Below, piece after piece: positions 22,096-34,940 of a stretch of 64,000 bases of DNA. How positions within the stretch are numbered: the stretch's first letter is position 1; each line of letters opens with the position of its first letter. The notes below the pieces were generated by a model. It saw only the letters and a program-made list of their open reading frames with translations. It searched no databases and was not told where the DNA came from. The stretch spans positions 1,736,001 to 1,800,000 of the forward strand of contig JAJNNX010000004.1 in assembly GCA_023159155.1 (NCBI GenBank), read 5' to 3'. The DNA comes from Ustulina deusta. Taxonomy: Eukaryota; Ascomycota; Sordariomycetes; Xylariales; Xylariaceae. The translations under genes were made by a program, and so were the position numbers.

Positions 22096-22700
22096 AAGAG
22101 CCCCTTTTGTAAAACAGGCCTAATATAGAAGAGGGTACCTTTTTGTGATCCCTTGCAACCAGACCTGACGACACCATATAGTTCGGACCTGTCGATATGC
22201 GACCAAGGTTACAAAGATAACGAACGAGTTGACGACTAATGAGAGAACATTAGATTTGGAAAAAAACCCGAGTCATTTAGGCTCTAGCTGCCTAGTCTGC
22301 ATACGCGATGATCGTATACTTATCACTAATAGATACGAATAGCAAACCTCCATATCAGTGAGACACTAAACTTTGCGTAAATTGTGTCTAGCTGCCATGT
22401 AGAAATGGCTTACATATCATGTTGTACATTCAGGACTGGTTGCAAGTATAAGGGGGATCCTTTACATAAACATCCTTAAGGTTGATCTTTCTACCTAAGA
22501 TCCTCGATCCTACTCAATGAGTTACCGAAGTGAATGTAGGATGGCGTTAACAAAATTTAAGCTAGTTTTTGTCCCTACCAAGCAATTGCGCGAAGTGCCA
22601 TTAGTGTTTCAATCTGTAAGTCAACTTAATGGTTTGCATATGTTAATAAAAGTGACAAGTTGATTCGCTGTACTACCTAGTGGTCAGCCTCACTATAGAA
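22096..22700. other. Intergenic region, no gene recognised
   Basis: Ordinary to slightly AT-rich sequence with no coding frame of note. It separates the gene cluster from the duplicated region that follows. Confidence 0.4.
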
Positions 22701-23810
22701 CCCCCTATGTTGCCTATCTAGACTTATGCCAGGCAATTTATTTTGCAGGAGATCTATCTTTTGCACCTATGGTAGTGAAAAAGTTATTAGTTGGTGGGAA
22801 ATATTGCGTCATGAAAAAATGTTAGCGCTGGTTTGGCCAATGATATGTATAGTCTCGCTGACGGAGACCCAGCGAGGAGTCGGTCGAAGTGCCACCGTAG
22901 TATCCAACTCCTGTGCCAACATTGCTTTATAAAGTATCCATACGCTTCAAATAAATATTACTTTTGCCTTCAAGGCCGTCTGTACATAATGCATATATAG
23001 GATATCTAGACTCAGAAATGACGTCCGGGCCGGTCCCGCTGATGCACAGTTTTATACTGGCATGACGCCTCAAGTCTAGGTATGTTAACCTAGGTTAAGC
23101 AATCTTCTTAAAGGCCGCAAGACCTGTCCAAATTTGACAGCTTGCATTAGCAAGATTGGCAAGTATAAATGTCGAGCCCCTTGCATGCTGTTGGCTCGTG
23201 GAAGAAGGGACACTAGCTCTACTAGATACCCCTGGCTATGCTTCGTGAAATACGGTGCGCGGCTTTCTGGCTACTATTATCGATTATTTTGAGACTGCTA
23301 AAGGTGACGCCTTAGCTGGCTGGTTTCTCGTCATATGTATAGCCGGATCAGCTTTGTAGGACAAGTGTCATAAAGAAAATGTAGGAGTTCTATTAATTTA
23401 ATACACTATATCAGCTCGAAAATGCGCCTAAGGCGAACGGCAATATAGCAGCAATTACGAAGCTATAGGAAGGTAGACTATACGCACGCCACAGATCGAG
23501 CGTATGTGGCCTAGTCAACGCAGACCTGGCATAACCACCGTAACTTCCAACCCTTGCGTCAACATGATATTATATAGGGTTACTGCGCTTCGTAGTAACA
23601 CATTCTCTGTTTCCAAAGCTATTTATGCATAGATAATAAAGGCAGATGTGAGCTATCTATATTTAAAAACGATCTTTTTGAACTAGTTCTGCTAGTGCAC
23701 AACCCCAGACCTGTGTGCGCTTTAAGTTAATAAAATACGCCGGCTATCTAAATTAGGCGCTTTGCGTTAGCAAGGTTGGCTAGCATGACTAACAAACATT
23801 ATACCTGTTT
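22700..23810 (+). repeat. Diverged tandem duplication, offset about 620-640 bp
   Basis: Two segments match in the same order: CCACCGTA...CCAAC...CAACAT at 22892-22920 and 23535-23563 (offset 643), and GC-TTAGCAAG-TTGGC at about 23141-23160 and 23760-23780 (offset 620). Differences are mostly transitions. The 68-codon frame at 22726-22932 lies inside copy 1, is not kept in copy 2, and is unlikely to be a gene. Possibly two copies of a small transposon or a duplicated untranslated sequence. Confidence 0.5.
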
Positions 23811-24225
23811 CTATTTTTGTTGCTTCGCTAAAAAAATAATAATAAGTTATAACCCAAAGTTATCTAAAACTAGAATCTAGTAAGCAGTTGGTACTTGTTA
23901 TAGTTTTTAAAAAGTATAAATATATTTTTACCCTTACTTTTATTTATTACAATATCTCTACTATTTAAGAAGCTTCTATTAAATCCTATTTTATCAATAG
24001 CTTGGTTCTCTTACTTGTTACATATCGTCTCACCTGCACCTATTACAGATATCTTCATCGCCCTTTGAACAAGACATCAATACAGGGCGAACTCTATACT
24101 TGCGTCTATTGTCACATTAGCTCTATACATCTGTATAGCCTAAGGTCCTACGGTCTGGTAACGTTAAAAGTCAGTCCCCTTGATTCGTACGCCACTAATC
24201 TTTAAAAAATCAAAAAATCATATTA
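23811..24225. other. AT-rich to normal transition, no gene recognised
   Basis: 23,820-24,000 is AT-rich. The frame at 24002-24205 (67 codons) has no recognisable domain and poor start context. The C/T-rich sequence around 24030-24070 could be promoter-like. Confidence 0.3.
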
Positions 24226-24612
24226 ATGCTATATTTGGAAAGGGCTGTTCACATTGAATCACCCATCAAGAACAAGGACGTCTAGTCCGAGACCGCACAA
24301 ACCTGGCAAACGTCTGGGTCTTTCAAGTACAATACACCACGACGTCCTAAAAACAAGCGGCGGTTCAAAACGTTCGATATGTCTGAAAGAGAGGTTGTTA
24401 TCAATGGAGACGAAAAACCAACGCAGGGAGATGAAGATGTTAATGGAGACGAGAAGCCAATCCAGGAAGACGAAGCCGTTGTCAATGGGGAGAGTGGAAG
24501 CGAGACCACTGGGTCTAACGATACTAGCATCGAGTCTTGGATCCGAGATGGTGACCCTAGCTCAATGGAAGAGGCCATCGGACAAGGTGGTGGGAGCGGG
24601 ACAGTTGGTTGA
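24226..24612 (+). pseudogene. Acidic protein fragment with in-frame stop
   Basis: A single frame runs from ATG at 24226 to the stop at 24610-24612, broken once by TAG at 24283-24285. After the stop it encodes a basic segment (PRRPKNKRRFKTFD) and then an acidic repeat in which NGDEKP occurs twice. The other long frame over the same DNA (24254-24661) is Arg/Lys-rich and looks like a shadow. The protein is not recognised. It lies about 100 bp upstream of the interrupted LTR and may have lost its continuation. The TAG would fit CAG-to-TAG. Confidence 0.4.
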
Positions 24613-24718
24613 GCGGCTGTTTAATGAACCTAGCGGAGCTCAGTTGGCAAGCATTGCGTGAGAAAACCCAGCAATGAAATCCGAAATATGAAAGAATCAA
24701 ACACAATCAGCAAGAAGG

Positions 24719-24835
24719 TGTTACGATCCAGATCCTTCAGGTCAACCAGCCCCTAAAGGGACACAATTCCTTGTTTACGTAATTCCACGATCCCCCCTAT
24801 ATCTAGTCACTCGTTTAGTTTGGCTCCTTGGCTAT
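24719..24835. repeat. Left part of a 303-bp LTR, interrupted by the 15.35-kb element
   Basis: Begins TGTTACGATCC at 24719 and is continued after the inserted element at 40195-40380, where it ends CGTTACA. Joined length is 303 bp. The five bases before it (GAAGG, 24714-24718) nearly match those after the right end (GAAGA, 40381-40385), as a target-site duplication with one transition. No internal element accompanies it, so it was a solo LTR or one LTR of a rearranged element before the second insertion. Confidence 0.7.
24831..24835. repeat. Target-site duplication GCTAT, left
   Basis: Five bases immediately before the left LTR of the 15.35-kb element; identical to 40190-40194. Confidence 0.85.
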
Positions 24836-25039
24836 TGTAATGGGCTGCAATCAGTGTATTGTAGCGTGTAGTACGTGCTAGCCACGTATTACACAAAAAA
24901 GAACAATTTAAACAGAACCTAGATATGACTTGCTAAAAAAAAAGATCTCTATCCTAACCTTTGTAAGCAAAGGTCAAGCTATAGTACAAAATAAGTAGGG
25001 CTAAGTTATGTAATACTAACCCAGTTATATAACGTAATA
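24836..25039 (-). repeat. LTR of the 15.35-kb element (3' LTR in coding sense)
   Basis: 204 bp, plus-strand ends TGTAAT...GTAATA. Aligned without gaps to 39986-40189; the differences I see are transitions. This copy keeps TG at its outer end, while its inner end is RIPed (TA for CA). Confidence 0.85.
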
Positions 25040-25052
25040 ATCCCCTCTCCCG
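25040..25052 (-). promoter_or_regulatory. Polypurine tract of the 15.35-kb element
   Basis: On the minus strand CGGGAGAGGGGAT directly precedes the 3' LTR. Such a tract primes plus-strand DNA synthesis in LTR elements. Its position fixes the element's orientation independently of the pol relics. Confidence 0.6.
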
Positions 25053-28000
25053 AATTAAGATCATATCTTTATAATATGCAATTATTTTTTGTTTTATTTA
25101 TTAAGTATTTTTTATTTTATTTATTAAATATTCTCTATTTTATTTATTAAATCTATCCGTGCTAAATATATTATCTTTAGGGTTTTTTATTTTGTTATCT
25201 AAATTATAGCTAATAGTATTGTTTGTTATATTGAAATAGCTATTAATTATAGTTGCTACGTTTTTATTAATAAGAGCTATATTATGCTAAACTATATTTT
25301 TATTAATAGTTATAAGTCCAAATTAAGTAATAAAAGTCTAAACATCAAATATTAGAACTTTGTTTTATATTATATAAGTTATTTTGTAATATATTATATA
25401 AAAAACATATTTAATAATTTTAATATGTTTAATAACTAATTCCTATTTATTAGTATTTATATTGAACTAATATGCTACGTTTTAGGTAGGGTTAACAAAA
25501 ATAATATATTGTTATACTTTATATAAAAGTATACGCTAACTATTAAATAAAAAAATAATAAGCTGTTCTTTTATATTTATTTATTATTAAATAATATAAA
25601 TAGCAATTTTTTAAGCTATAAATAAGAATTTCTTTTGTAAAAAGTTTGCTATAATAATCTTAAGTATACAGGTTTTATGTTCGGCTATATTAAATGTTAG
25701 TATAAAACTTTAATTAGCATAACTAAGCTAAAGCTTTATAATTAGAGTTTTAATATATTTAGACTTATTTTTTTTAGTTTACTGCTTATTTTTGCAAATT
25801 TTTGCTTTTTTTTTAAGAAGTACTACTTTAAAATATATAATATTTTTATTAAGCTTAGCTTGGTTAATAGCGTCCGCAGGTATTTTTTTGCATAGGGCAG
25901 CATTATTAGGCTAGCTTTTAAACTTATTAATAATCTTATATTTTTTAGTCTAGCAAAAATAGGATATAAATATATATTTTTTTTTTTGATATATTTAAGC
26001 TAGCTAGTAAGCTTAGCAGCTATAGTAATATTAATTATAGTTTTAAAAAAATAAGCAATAGAACGCAAGTAGTATTAAATATAATATTTATTATTATAAT
26101 TAATATAAATCAATTTACTGCAGTTAGGCTAGGACTTGTAGTAAGTTCGGTAGCAAAGTTTATATTCTGATCCTTATATATTTTTAGAAAAAGATGCAAT
26201 AGTAGCACGGTCCAAATAGTAATTTTTGTAATGTATTAACCATTTATTACTAGGGTTAACGCAGCTAGATCTAGCCTATATAATAGTATTATTAATAATA
26301 AACTAGCTATAATAAGCCTGTAATATTATAACTAAGCTAAGATTTTGTTATTTAATGAATCCGGGCTGCTTAGTATATATTAGATTAATAATAATAATAT
26401 TATATTTATTATTTTATATATCCTGAGCAGTATATATAATAACTATTTTAGGAACAATTTTAGTAATTATAAGTATAAATAGTTTTTTATTAATTTTATT
26501 AACTTAAGCATTATAAGAGATAATAATATTAATATTTAAACGTTGCTTATTAAGCTAGTATAAATTAGCTTTAAAAATTAAAATAATAAAATTATAAATA
26601 TATTTAGCATTAGCCCAATTAATAAAGCTATTTCTATTAGTAAGTTTATTATTATTTTTTTTAATATTTAAGAAAAAAGCCGATCTATTAGTAGTTTTAT
26701 AAGTAATATTTTTAGCAAACATTTAAAATTAAATAATTATTAAATTATTATAGTTATAAGGATTTTTAAATATAAAACTATTATAAAACTTTATAAATAT
26801 AAACTATAAAATACTACTTTTAATATAATAATTAATCTTAAAACAGTAAAGGTAAATAGCGCCTAATTATTTTATATAAATACTTATTAGAAGCTTAAGC
26901 TATAATATAAATAGGTTAAAAAAATAAGTGGGCTAATCTGGTTTACCGCAATAACTGCTTGCTAAAAAAAAAAGCAGGCAAATTTGCTTGCTATTTCCGG
27001 CAAGAATACGGACTGCTATATTAACTTATATAAAGGCAATAAATATATTAGTTTTGGTTATTTTTTGTTTTTTATTAATAATTAAAACTTATATATCAAA
27101 AATAAAACTAATAATAAACAGAACAAAAGAAGTATAAACAATAATATTAGCTTTTTTATATATATGTTTAATAAATTATTTATAAAACTATTTATACGTT
27201 TTTTTGCTTTTTTTTTCCTAAAAGTTAAAATTAAGCTTATAGATCTTAAGATTAAAAAAAATACGCTAAACAAAAGGGTCCGTTTTTTATTATATTATAT
27301 ACCTATTTATAACTAATTTAATTAATTCGGGGCTTTTTTAAATAGCAGCTTTTTTATTCTTTATATTAATAATATTTTGCATAAGCTACGTAAAAAAATG
27401 TTTAAGCTTAAGCAAGTTCACAAAATCTCCGGGTATATATTGCTTGTTTACTTTATAAAATATACGCCCTATTATAGTAGCAATAATTATAGTTTAAATA
27501 ATTTTAGGTTTAATATTTAAATTATATTTTGTTTAATTCTAATAAATAGTATATGCTATATTATTTAATTAATAATTATTATTACTAATAATAATAACCT
27601 AAATATATTAAAAGGCAGATTAACTATATATAGGTAAAATATCTATAAGTTATGTTATAAATGCTATTTATTTAGTATAAAAGTTAACAGTAGCTCGCTC
27701 GATAGTAGTATTAAGATATATAACTCTTGTATTAGCATTGTTCCAACCAGCCTATATATTAGCGTATATAGCAGCATTATCCCAACCAGAAACTTGGGTA
27801 GCGCCTACATCCCAAGTGGCAGCTTAGGTAGCATTATTATTACTTATAAAATCATTACCCCAGCCGCTATTATTAAATAATTATATTAGTACTCCTATAT
27901 CCTAAATAAGAACTTAAGCAGTATTATTATTAATATTATTATTGCTTATAAAACTATTACTCCAACTATTATTATTAAAAGGCCATATTAGTACTTTTAT

Positions 28001-31000
28001 AATATTTAATATTATATTTAATACTGGGTCCTAAACAAAAAGCTTTTTAAAAAAAACTACAATAAAAGTTTTATTATTTTTAGAATATCTATATATAAGT
28101 TTAATACTAAAAAAACATTTTTTAACGTTATATATAATAATTTTATATTATTTATTATTAAGTTTAGTATAAGCAGCAAAAAAGCAATTAGATTGTTTTT
28201 TAATAATACTATAAAGTTAATAATAAGTAATTATTTTATATTAAGTAATAGTTCGGAGCAATAATAAGTTTAATTGTTAAGCTTTGTTTTTATTAATTTT
28301 TTTTTAATTTTTTCGAAGTATAGGAGTTATAAAATCTATAAAAAAAAAAGCAACTATAGCTGTTTTATAAAGTAGGGCTATAAAGTGGCAGTATTTGCTT
28401 GCTAGCAAACCTAAAATATAATCTATAAAATAAGCTATAGCAAAAAAAACTTCAAAGTTACAATAGTAAATATATTTCTAATTAAAATTTATAACTTAGA
28501 AATAAAAAAACAAAAAATAATTATTACTGTTTTTATTAATAGTTATATTAGTAATAGCCTTTATTTCTGCTTTTATAATATTTTTATAAATTGTAGTATT
28601 AAAAATAACTAAAACGTTAAAATATAATATAGCTTTTATAACCTAAGCAAGATATTTTTTGTTACTAAGCTGTTTAGAAATATTAAAATCAGGGACTTTA
28701 AATAGAACAAACTTCCTTAAACTTTAAGTAGCTTTTTAAAAAAAATATAAAAAAGCAAAAATAATAAAAATAATTAATATAATATTATTTTATTCTTTAT
28801 TTAATTAATAATAAATAATTATATACTAAAATATATATTTAATTATTTTAGTAAAAATAATAAATAATTTAAAATATTACTATTATATAACTATATTTTT
28901 AATACGTTGCTTATATTTGTTTTATAGTTCTTAGTATTAAAAAAGAAACTATAATATTAAGTTCTTAAGCTATCTATTATAAGCTTTTTTAAAGCTTTTT
29001 AAAACAATTGCTAAAATAGACTTAAAGTATTGCTTTATATAACCAAACATATAGAATTATCTGCCCTTACTAATATTGCAAGCTATAACGCAAGCTTTTA
29101 AAATCTTTTTAATAATTATATTAATAGCTTTAGTTTCGCTAATTTTAGTTTCAAACAAGTTATAAAGCTTATAAAGCATATCTATAAATTTAATCTTATA
29201 AAAACTATTAGGCCAAAGAGCATTAGCTAGGCAGTAGAAATATAACAAAAAAAAAAGCTAGGCAGTAGGATAGCTATAATCTATTATATTATAAAGAAGT
29301 ATTACTAGGGCAGGCATAGGCTATTATAAAATAAGTTCTAAAAAGCTGTTTTAATAATAATATTTATAAGCAATAGTATAAAATAAAAAGATCGATTTTT
29401 TTTGCAAAGTTATAAATACTTAAAAATATTTTTAATATTTAAAAATAGCATTTTTATAAAAAACAAGTCTATTAAATATATTAAACTTGCTATTTTTAAT
29501 ATTTTATATAAACAACTTATATAAAAATATATTCTGCTTTTTATAGCTTTTTATAAAAATGCTAATTATTTTTTTGCCTTTTTTATTATAGTATAAAATA
29601 TTAATTTTAAATTTACGTAATAAGTCTAAGTTTGCTATAAGTTTGCTAAAAAGGTTAAGTTATTAAGTAAAATTATTAAAAAACATATTAATAAGCTAGG
29701 CTATATAATCTAAGCATAATATATAATAAATATTATTTATAGTAGCTAAAATATTTACTATAAACTTAATAAGTAATATATTATATTTTAGGGCTTTTAG
29801 TAGGTCTTTATAGCTTTGCTTTACTAGCTAATTATATATTAAGCCCTTGCTTATTTTAGTAATAGTAGGCTTTTAAATAAGGGCTATATAAAAAAAATGG
29901 GTATTTCTAAATATTTTGTGCACTTTTATAGACTCTATCTAATATTTATAATAAATATAAATATTTTATGTTTTAAATTAGGCGTTATTAACTTTAATTA
30001 TATTATAGTAAGCTAGCGTGCGATTTGATCCAAGGGATAACGCATAATTAGAATAATAAAGAAGCACAAGCTAAAAGTTTATCTATCTAAGTTTTTTTTG
30101 GCCTATTTTACTTTTTAGAGTACTATAGATTATAAAATATATTATAGTAACTAAAATATACTTGCTTTTATACTTATTATATTTATTAATATAAAATACT
30201 TCTTAAAATTATTTTATAAAGTCTGCATTATTATCTAGCGTAGGTATAATACCTAAAGTAGGGTTAATAGCTTTAATAAATAGCGTATTGTTATATAAAG
30301 CAGATTACTACAAAAGCTCCGGATTATTTAGAGCACCTGCAGGCAGAGTAAAAAGATAAGAATATTTAAAGCAAAAATAATTATTTTTTATATAGCAAAT
30401 AATATAAATAGTGCTTTTTATAAGTCTGCATTAGGATTTATAATAGCTAGAATAACTATAATAAAAGCAGGGACTATTATTATAGCAATTAGGGCAGATT
30501 ATATAATTATATTTTATACTGCTATATTTATTATATAAGAAATTCTAATATACCAGATTGATATAGACCTATTTAAAAATATTATTACTAAAGGCTAGTC
30601 AAACAAATGTATTATTATATATAAATTAAGTATAATATGCTTTATTAATATTAATATAAATAAAAACATATTTGATTAGTTTATATTTATTATATTAAGT
30701 TTTTTAATACTTAAGTAATTTAAAAATAGTTTTTTAGTTATTTAAAACAGAAATTTTGGCTGTAATAGCATTAAAAACAATAGCGTTAATTTTGCCAAAG
30801 TTAGAGAGAAACTGGCAAGTTCTGTCCTTTTACAAAAAAAAAAAATGTAGGCTATTTAGTAGAGTAATTAATATATTTATATTTGCCTTAAGTACAACCT
30901 AGTATATATAAAACTTATTATTAGGTCTAATATTAAAATAAATAGCTAAAGCAGCCTAATATATTATTTTATTACCAAAAAAATAATAGCTAGATTTAAT

Positions 31001-32529
31001 AAAACAGATTATATATATATTATTAATAAGAAATATAGTAACTTATAGCTATTAATAAGCAAGTATGTTTAATAGAATAGGCTAAGTAGTTAGATTATAT
31101 ATAATATAATTATATGCCAAAAAAGTAGTACTAAAACTATCTACTTTAATAATATCCGGGGCAAATTCAAAGAGGGGTATTATAAATATACAATTTATAA
31201 TATTATAAAAACTATAGATATATAATAAATAAAGAATACAAAAACTTAAAAAGCTATATATAAAAAATACAGCTATAATTACAAAGTTAAGTAAGCATAA
31301 AAAAAATAAAAAAATAAAAAAATAGTTAATATAAATAAGTATAAAGTATTTAGGCACTTAAGTACTTATATATTTTTATTTTATTAATATGTACGTAAAG
31401 TGGCAAAAAGCATTATAGCAAATTAAATATAGAAAACTTAAAAAAAATGCCTAGGTAAGCGTTCAAAAAAATAATTAAAGTATTAAAATATTTATATAGT
31501 TACAAAATATATTTAATTAAAACTTTTTTACAAATAAGCCCTTTTATTTATACAAACAAATATTATATATTAGTATTCCTCCGCCTTAGCCTTTCGACTA
31601 GCTTTAAATTTTTTAACATTTTATTTAAAACAATTAAATAAACAAAACTAATAAAGTATTAATATTATAAAAACATAACTTAACTATAAATATTATTATT
31701 TTTATTTTATTATAATATAACTTTAATAATCTAAAAATATTAAACTAAAATATACTAGCTAGTTCTTAAATATATACGTTATATTCTATTTATTTGATTT
31801 TATAGCATAGCTAAATAGCTGCAATAAAAAAATTAGTTAGGCATATATATACGTAAGCTAAAATCTTCTTAATTATTTATTTTTTAACACTGCTACTTTT
31901 AATACTACCGGGCTCTAGCTATAGCCTACTAAATACGTCCTTTTTTGCTAGCTCAAAATATTCAATAGAAATATCTTACTACTAATATAGCTAGCTAAAT
32001 AGCTTAACGCAGTACTTAAAATTACTAAAGCATTTCTTTACAAAAAATAAACCAACCTTACAAAAGCTAAGCTTAGTTTAGTTATTTAAATAATATCCCG
32101 ACTTGCTTAGCTTTGCAAACTTAATATATATAAAATTGTTTTTAGAAATAAATAAAAGCTTAATATACTACTAATTATAATAGATTTTTATTTTTGTTTG
32201 TACTAGTGCTATAATATTAGAAGCTTTCTATTGGAATGCTTGCTAGGTCTATATATAATTGCTACTTAGAAAAAAGTCTATAAGCAAAAAAGTTTTAAGT
32301 TTTTAACTATATAATAGCTTATAAAGCGTTTTAGTTATAGTAGCTAATATAAATATATTTAAAACATATACTATATAACTAATATAGTTTTTTTAAACAC
32401 TTATATCTAGTTAGGCCCTAAATATAAATATTAATAAAGTTTAAAAAACTTAGATTGTCTTTTCGATTTAACTATTAGCCTATTAATAATATAGTACAGA
32501 TAACCGTATAATAATACTACCTACTTTAT
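25053..32529. other. RIPed interior of the element, function not resolved
   Basis: About 7.5 kb of TpA-rich DNA between the 3' LTR and the integrase relic. Frames at 27082-27273, 29057-29248 and 31082-31357 are products of AT bias (Ile/Leu/Phe/Tyr-rich). Apart from the Trp/Asn-coding repeat at 27.7-28 kb I see no motif. A nested transposon or extra element gene could be hidden here. Confidence 0.4.
27690..28000 (-). repeat. Repeat region encoding a Trp/Asn/Gly-rich relic
   Basis: On the minus strand a frame with Gln-to-stop changes encodes repeated Trp-centred units such as SGWGNDFISNNNAT, ATWDVGAT and SGWDNA. At DNA level the plus strand repeats TCCCAA-CAG/GTGGCAGCTTAGGTAGC-like words. It looks like a low-complexity, Trp-spaced protein segment. 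It is in the same orientation as the Gypsy pol relic but lies about 4.5 kb past its integrase, so it may belong to a nested element or captured gene. Confidence 0.4.
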
Positions 32530-34940
32530 ATAATACTATTTATAGTCCACTAAGAAATTTAAAGTCTGCGTTAGATATAAATAAATTAGGTAGCCCCTAG
32601 TTTAAATAAACTTATTAAATATATAATCAAGCCTAGTTTTTTATATTATATATTAATTTACTAATAATATACTTTATAAATTTTGTGGTCTTATATATAA
32701 TTATAAGCATTACATTATTTTTATTTGGAAATATAGGGAAACTAAAAATAAAATCAAAACATAAAATATAGATTAGAATTATAAACATATAAATAGGTTG
32801 TATATTACTATAGGGTAGCTTTTTTTTTTTGCCTAGCAGCTAATAAATTAGATATATATTTATATACTTAATAATATGCTTTTTAATTTTAAAGAAATAA
32901 GTAAAGGCGCAAATAAAATTTGTAATCTGTGTTATTTTTGCATAAGCTCTATAATTATAGGCCAGTTATATAACCTTTATTTATATAGCAGCTAGAATAA
33001 CAAGCTAGTTACTAAAGGGATTTAAGTAGTACAACAGTTATATAGTTAGATTATAACAAAATATATATAAAGGAATATTAGGGCTTTTAGCATTATTTTT
33101 TGTTATATTATATTATTTTTATAGCTGCTTATATATTATTTTAAAAGTACGATCCGTTTGTAATATTTTAACTATTTCTTATTATAGGTCCTTTAATATA
33201 TAAATAAATATAATAGTTATATTTTTGTACAACTATAGTTTTAGCTCTACATCTAGTATAACAAAAAGGCTTGCTAACGGAGTGACTATTTATAATGCTA
33301 AAGCAGGCAAATCTAATATTACAAGCTATATAGTAATTGTTTGTAATACTAAAGTAAGCAAGTTTAATGTTGCAAGTTATGTTTTAACTAGCGCAGCGCT
33401 ATTTAGAAATCGAACATGTTATATTATTAAAAAATAAACTAAATCTAGAACTAGTATAAGAGCTAGTATTAATATTAGATCTTAAGCTTATAGCTAGGCT
33501 AGATTTTAAGCTAAGTTTAGACCTTAAAACTAAAGCTAAGCTTATTAAGCAGGATTTTAAGCGTTAGTATTAGCGCACATATAATTTCTTATAACTATAA
33601 AAGTTTAAATTATAATATTAATAAAAGCTTTAATATTAGGTTTAGTTTTTTAAAAAAAACAAAATAAAGTATTTATATTAATTAATATTTTTTCTAGTAT
33701 ATAGAATATTTTAATCCAATTAATATATTATAATAAGAATAGGCGCTATAAAACTAATTAATTTATGCTTTTAGGTTATTTAATAGTAGCTTAAAAAGTT
33801 TAAATAATAGTATTATAGTTAATATAAATATAAATATTGCTATAATTAAAATATTAAGTAAGTTTTTTTAATATTTATACTAATTTATATATTTTTACTT
33901 TATATAAACTATACTTTTTTTTTATATTTATAAAAATAAAAAAAATAAAAAAAATAAAGTATAGTTTACTATTCTTTTATACTTGGTAAAAAGCTAAACT
34001 AATGCTATTTAACTAACTAGAGTTAATTTAAAAAACAAATAGTTTTTTATAGTTAGGAAAAGCGAACGTAACTACATTACAAATATAAGTTTTAAAAGTT
34101 TCCTATGCTCGGATAGCTTGTTTTTATATTTTATTTTTATACTTAAGCATTATTTTGTACTACTTTCGAGCTTTTTTTAATACAACACTAGTCTTTTTGT
34201 CTGGTTAAGGGGGCAATATTTCTAAAAATAGCTTACAGGTCCTGGCCTATTATGCCTACCTAAAATTAATTACTTCGGAACAATTCTTAAAACTAAACGT
34301 TTTAATCTAGTTTAGAAGCGCTGCAATATTAACAAATTAATAAATATAATAGTGCTAATACCTTATAAAACTGATTTTTTGCTCTAAGTTTTATAAATTA
34401 TGCAATATTTCGAGCTATTTAATTGTTTTATATTTTTTTTTGTTTATAAAAAGCCTTAAATAAAAAATATGCTAGCCGAAAGCTTTAAAACTGTATTAAA
34501 CAAAATAATATTTTTTTAAAGCTATAGTACAACCTAATATAGCTAAAATACCAAAAATAGTATTAAAATGTTTAATATATTCTTTTATAGTTTAAAAAAA
34601 AATAATAATATTATTAATATAAATAAGCATAAATATTTATAAATATAAGCATAAAAGTTCTTTTATATAATATTAAAAAAAACTAGAAAAAGTTTTAAGT
34701 TTTATTGTTACAACTATAAATTGTTTATAGCTACGGTATAATATAACAAAAGCTATTTTATACTTATTATAATCTTTGATTTTTTATTAAAAAAAGCTTT
34801 TTATAATATTAATAATAATAAAGACTATAGATTTATATAAAGCGCTAAATATTTTATTTTACCGGGGTAGCAGGTAAACATTACTAATAACCTTAGTATT
34901 AACTTTCTATAGATCAACTACTACGTAAGGTTTGCTTTTA
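32530..34940 (-). pseudogene. Gypsy pol relic: reverse transcriptase and integrase
   Basis: Minus-strand frame with stops mostly at former Gln/Trp. Reverse transcriptase: YVVVDL-KVNTKVISNVY at 34861-34934 (family VDLRKVN...YPLP), then FIVVTIKLKTFSSFF, then YINNIIIFF near 34600-34625, which corresponds to the catalytic Y-x-D-D with both Asp changed to Asn. Integrase: GLPNLFISNADFKFLSGL near 32540-32600, matching the second catalytic block (family S-D-R-D-x-x-F), again with Asp to Asn. Order RT before integrase and spacing of about 2 kb fit Ty3/Gypsy. No catalytic triad survives; the element cannot move itself. Confidence 0.75.

Noticed and set aside
24254..24661. 135-codon plus-strand frame
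   Set aside because: Arg/Lys/Ser-rich composition is the frame-shifted shadow of the acidic repeat frame at 24226-24612.
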